A DNA stretch of 20,241 bases, taken from NCBI GenBank assembly GCA_016179165.1, contig JACORX010000327.1:1-20241 (forward strand), given 5' to 3'. Position 1 is the first letter of the stretch; each line of letters begins with the position of its first letter. The notes under the pieces were generated by a model. That model was not told where the DNA came from. It searched no databases and worked only from the letters and a program-made list of their open reading frames with translations. Shown here piece by piece: positions 19,171-20,241 of the stretch. The DNA is from Candidatus Rokuibacteriota bacterium. GTDB lineage: Bacteria; Methylomirabilota; Methylomirabilia; Rokubacteriales; CSP1-6. A program made the position numbers and the translations under genes.

Positions 19171-20241
19171 GAGCGCTCCCCCTGAAGCTGCTGGTTCTCG
19201 GCTTGGCCGCCGTCATCGCCATCGGCGGTCTGGCCCCCGCCGTACCGGCTGCCGAGAAGGCCCCGATCAAGATCGGCCTCATCACGCCCAAGACGGGCAA
19301 CTTCGCCCAGATGGGCATCGACATGGCCGACGGCTTCAAGCTCTACCTCTCCGAGATCGACTATCTGGTCGCTGGGCGGAAGATCGAGCTTGTGGAGGAG
19401 GACGAGGGAGCCCAGCCCGCGCAGGCGGTGGCCAAGATCCGCAAGCTCGTGACGCACGACAAGGTCAACATCGTCGTCGGCCTGTTCATGGCCGCCGCCG
19501 CCTACGCGGCCGCGCCGGTGGCGCAAGAAGCCGAGGTGCCGCTGATCATCACGATCGCGGCCTCCGACGATCTCACCCAGCGCAAGGCGTCGAAGTATCT
19601 CGCGCGGGTGAGCTTCACCGGCGGCGAGCTGGGCCATGCGGCCGGCGACTACGCCTACAAGAAGCTCGGCTGGCGCAAGGTGTCCGCCATCGCCATGGAC
19701 TACGGCTGGGGCCACGAGATTACGGGCTCGTTCCAGCGCGTGTTCGAGGAGCTGGGCGGCCAGGTCATCCAGAAGATCTGGACGCCGGTCAACGCCGCCG
19801 ACTTCGGCCCCTACGTCGCAAGCCTCAAGCCCGAGGCCGACGGCATCCTCGACGTCGTCACCGGCGCCGCGTCGATCCGGCTGATCGGCGAGCTGCGCAA
19901 GGCGGGGGTGCTCGACAAGAAGAAGGTGCTGGCCGCCGGCTCGGCCACCGACGAGACCCTGCTCTCCGCGCTCGGCGACAGCGCGCTCGGCGTGCTGTCC
20001 TTCTACCCGTGGAGCGCCGCGATCGACACGCAGGAGAACAAGCTGTTCCTCGCGAAGATCAAGCAAGCCACCAAGAAGGAGTACGTCGGCACCGCGGCCG
20101 CCATCAATTACGGCGCCGCCATGTGGATCACCGAAGCGCTCAAGACCGTCGGCGGCGACGTCGAGAACAAGGAGAAGTTCTTCCAGACGCTGCGCGCCAC
20201 GGAGATCAAGAGCTCGCCACGCGGCCCGATCAAGATCGACA
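19167..20241 (+). CDS. ABC transporter substrate-binding protein, branched-chain amino acid/amide type (3' end outside window)
   Basis: A type I periplasmic binding protein of the LivJ/LivK/UrtA group; 358 residues are visible and the stop lies beyond the right edge. A signal peptide covers about residues 1-29 (MRALPLKLLVLGLAAVIAIGG ... VPAAEK). The mature start APIKIGLITPKTGNFAQMGIDMADGFKLYL is the family pattern for the first lobe. Further signs are NIVVGLFMAAAAYAAAPVAQE, VSAIAMDYGWGHEITGSFQRVFEELGG, DGILDVVTGAASIRLIGELRKAG and AINYGAAMWITEALKTVGG. The ligand is an amino acid, amide, urea or aromatic acid in known relatives and cannot be chosen here. AGGAGG lies 6 nt before the ATG, which overlaps the LLM stop as ATGA. 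The permease and ATPase genes probably follow outside the window. Confidence 0.93.
   Translation, partial: MRALPLKLLVLGLAAVIAIGGLAPAVPAAEKAPIKIGLITPKTGNFAQMGIDMADGFKLYLSEIDYLVAGRKIELVEEDEGAQPAQAVAKIRKLVTHDKVNIVVGLFMAAAAYAAAPVAQEAEVPLIITIAASDDLTQRKASKYLARVSFTGGELGHAAGDYAYKKLGWRKVSAIAMDYGWGHEITGSFQRVFEELGGQVIQKIWTPVNAADFGPYVASLKPEADGILDVVTGAASIRLIGELRKAGVLDKKKVLAAGSATDETLLSALGDSALGVLSFYPWSAAIDTQENKLFLAKIKQATKKEYVGTAAAINYGAAMWITEALKTVGGDVENKEKFFQTLRATEIKSSPRGPIKID

Noticed and set aside
1..20241. CRISPR arrays, rRNA, tRNA, or a complete transposase
   Set aside because: No regularly spaced direct repeats, no cloverleaf-capable segments and no transposase or integrase motifs were found on reading both strands.

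Overview
The window is GC-rich, about 70-75% in most coding lines. It carries many luciferase-like monooxygenases and solute-binding proteins set among metabolic genes, plus a VapBC pair and an Uma2 nuclease. This mix recalls uncultivated soil lineages such as Candidatus Rokubacteria/Methylomirabilota. That assignment is an impression from gene content and was not tested by any search.

Layout. 1-1543 (minus): a luciferase-like flavin monooxygenase translationally coupled to a TRAP (DctP) solute-binding protein that runs off the left edge. 1668-5665 (plus): an exported TPR-CHAT caspase-like protein followed 8 nt later by a CorA-type metal channel. 5666-6630: a patchwork holding a long-armed inverted repeat, a less GC-rich cupin gene, and the 3' remnant of a sugar ABC permease. 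6634-8592 (minus): a VWA/CoxE-like protein, divergent by only a few bases from a class I/II PLP aminotransferase (8620-9828, plus). 9847-10539: a doubtful small ORF and an Uma2 nuclease (minus). 10540-11591: a decayed region with a REP-like hairpin, the ends of a deleted DapA-family gene fused to a deleted DMT-transporter gene, and 260 bp of anonymous DNA. 11592-12220 (minus): vapB-vapC with a recognisable promoter and operator. 12453-15846 (plus): a YjhG/YagF-type D-xylonate dehydratase and a DUF362 protein. 15868-15932: a second copy of the REP-like hairpin. 15951-20241 (plus): a tight operon of beta-hydroxyacid dehydrogenase, M24 peptidase-fold protein, luciferase-like oxidoreductase and branched-chain-type solute-binding protein (cut by the right edge).

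How the genes work together. The right-hand operon looks like uptake plus catabolism of a small organic acid, amide or similar compound: a binding protein, a flavin oxidoreductase, an M24-fold hydrolase/lyase relative and a hydroxyacid dehydrogenase, joined by stop/start overlaps. The left edge repeats the same module with a TRAP binding protein: in both, an LLM flavoenzyme is followed through an ATGA overlap by a periplasmic binding protein. The sugar-acid dehydratase and the broken DapA-family gene may be leftovers of one pentonate pathway.

The most unusual items are the M24 protein lacking an expected Asp metal ligand, the exported TPR-CHAT/CorA pair, the double-deletion pseudogene chimera, the covarying REP-like hairpins, and the apparently leaderless, palindrome-overlapped vapB start. 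I did not find a complete, clearly new defence or mobile system.
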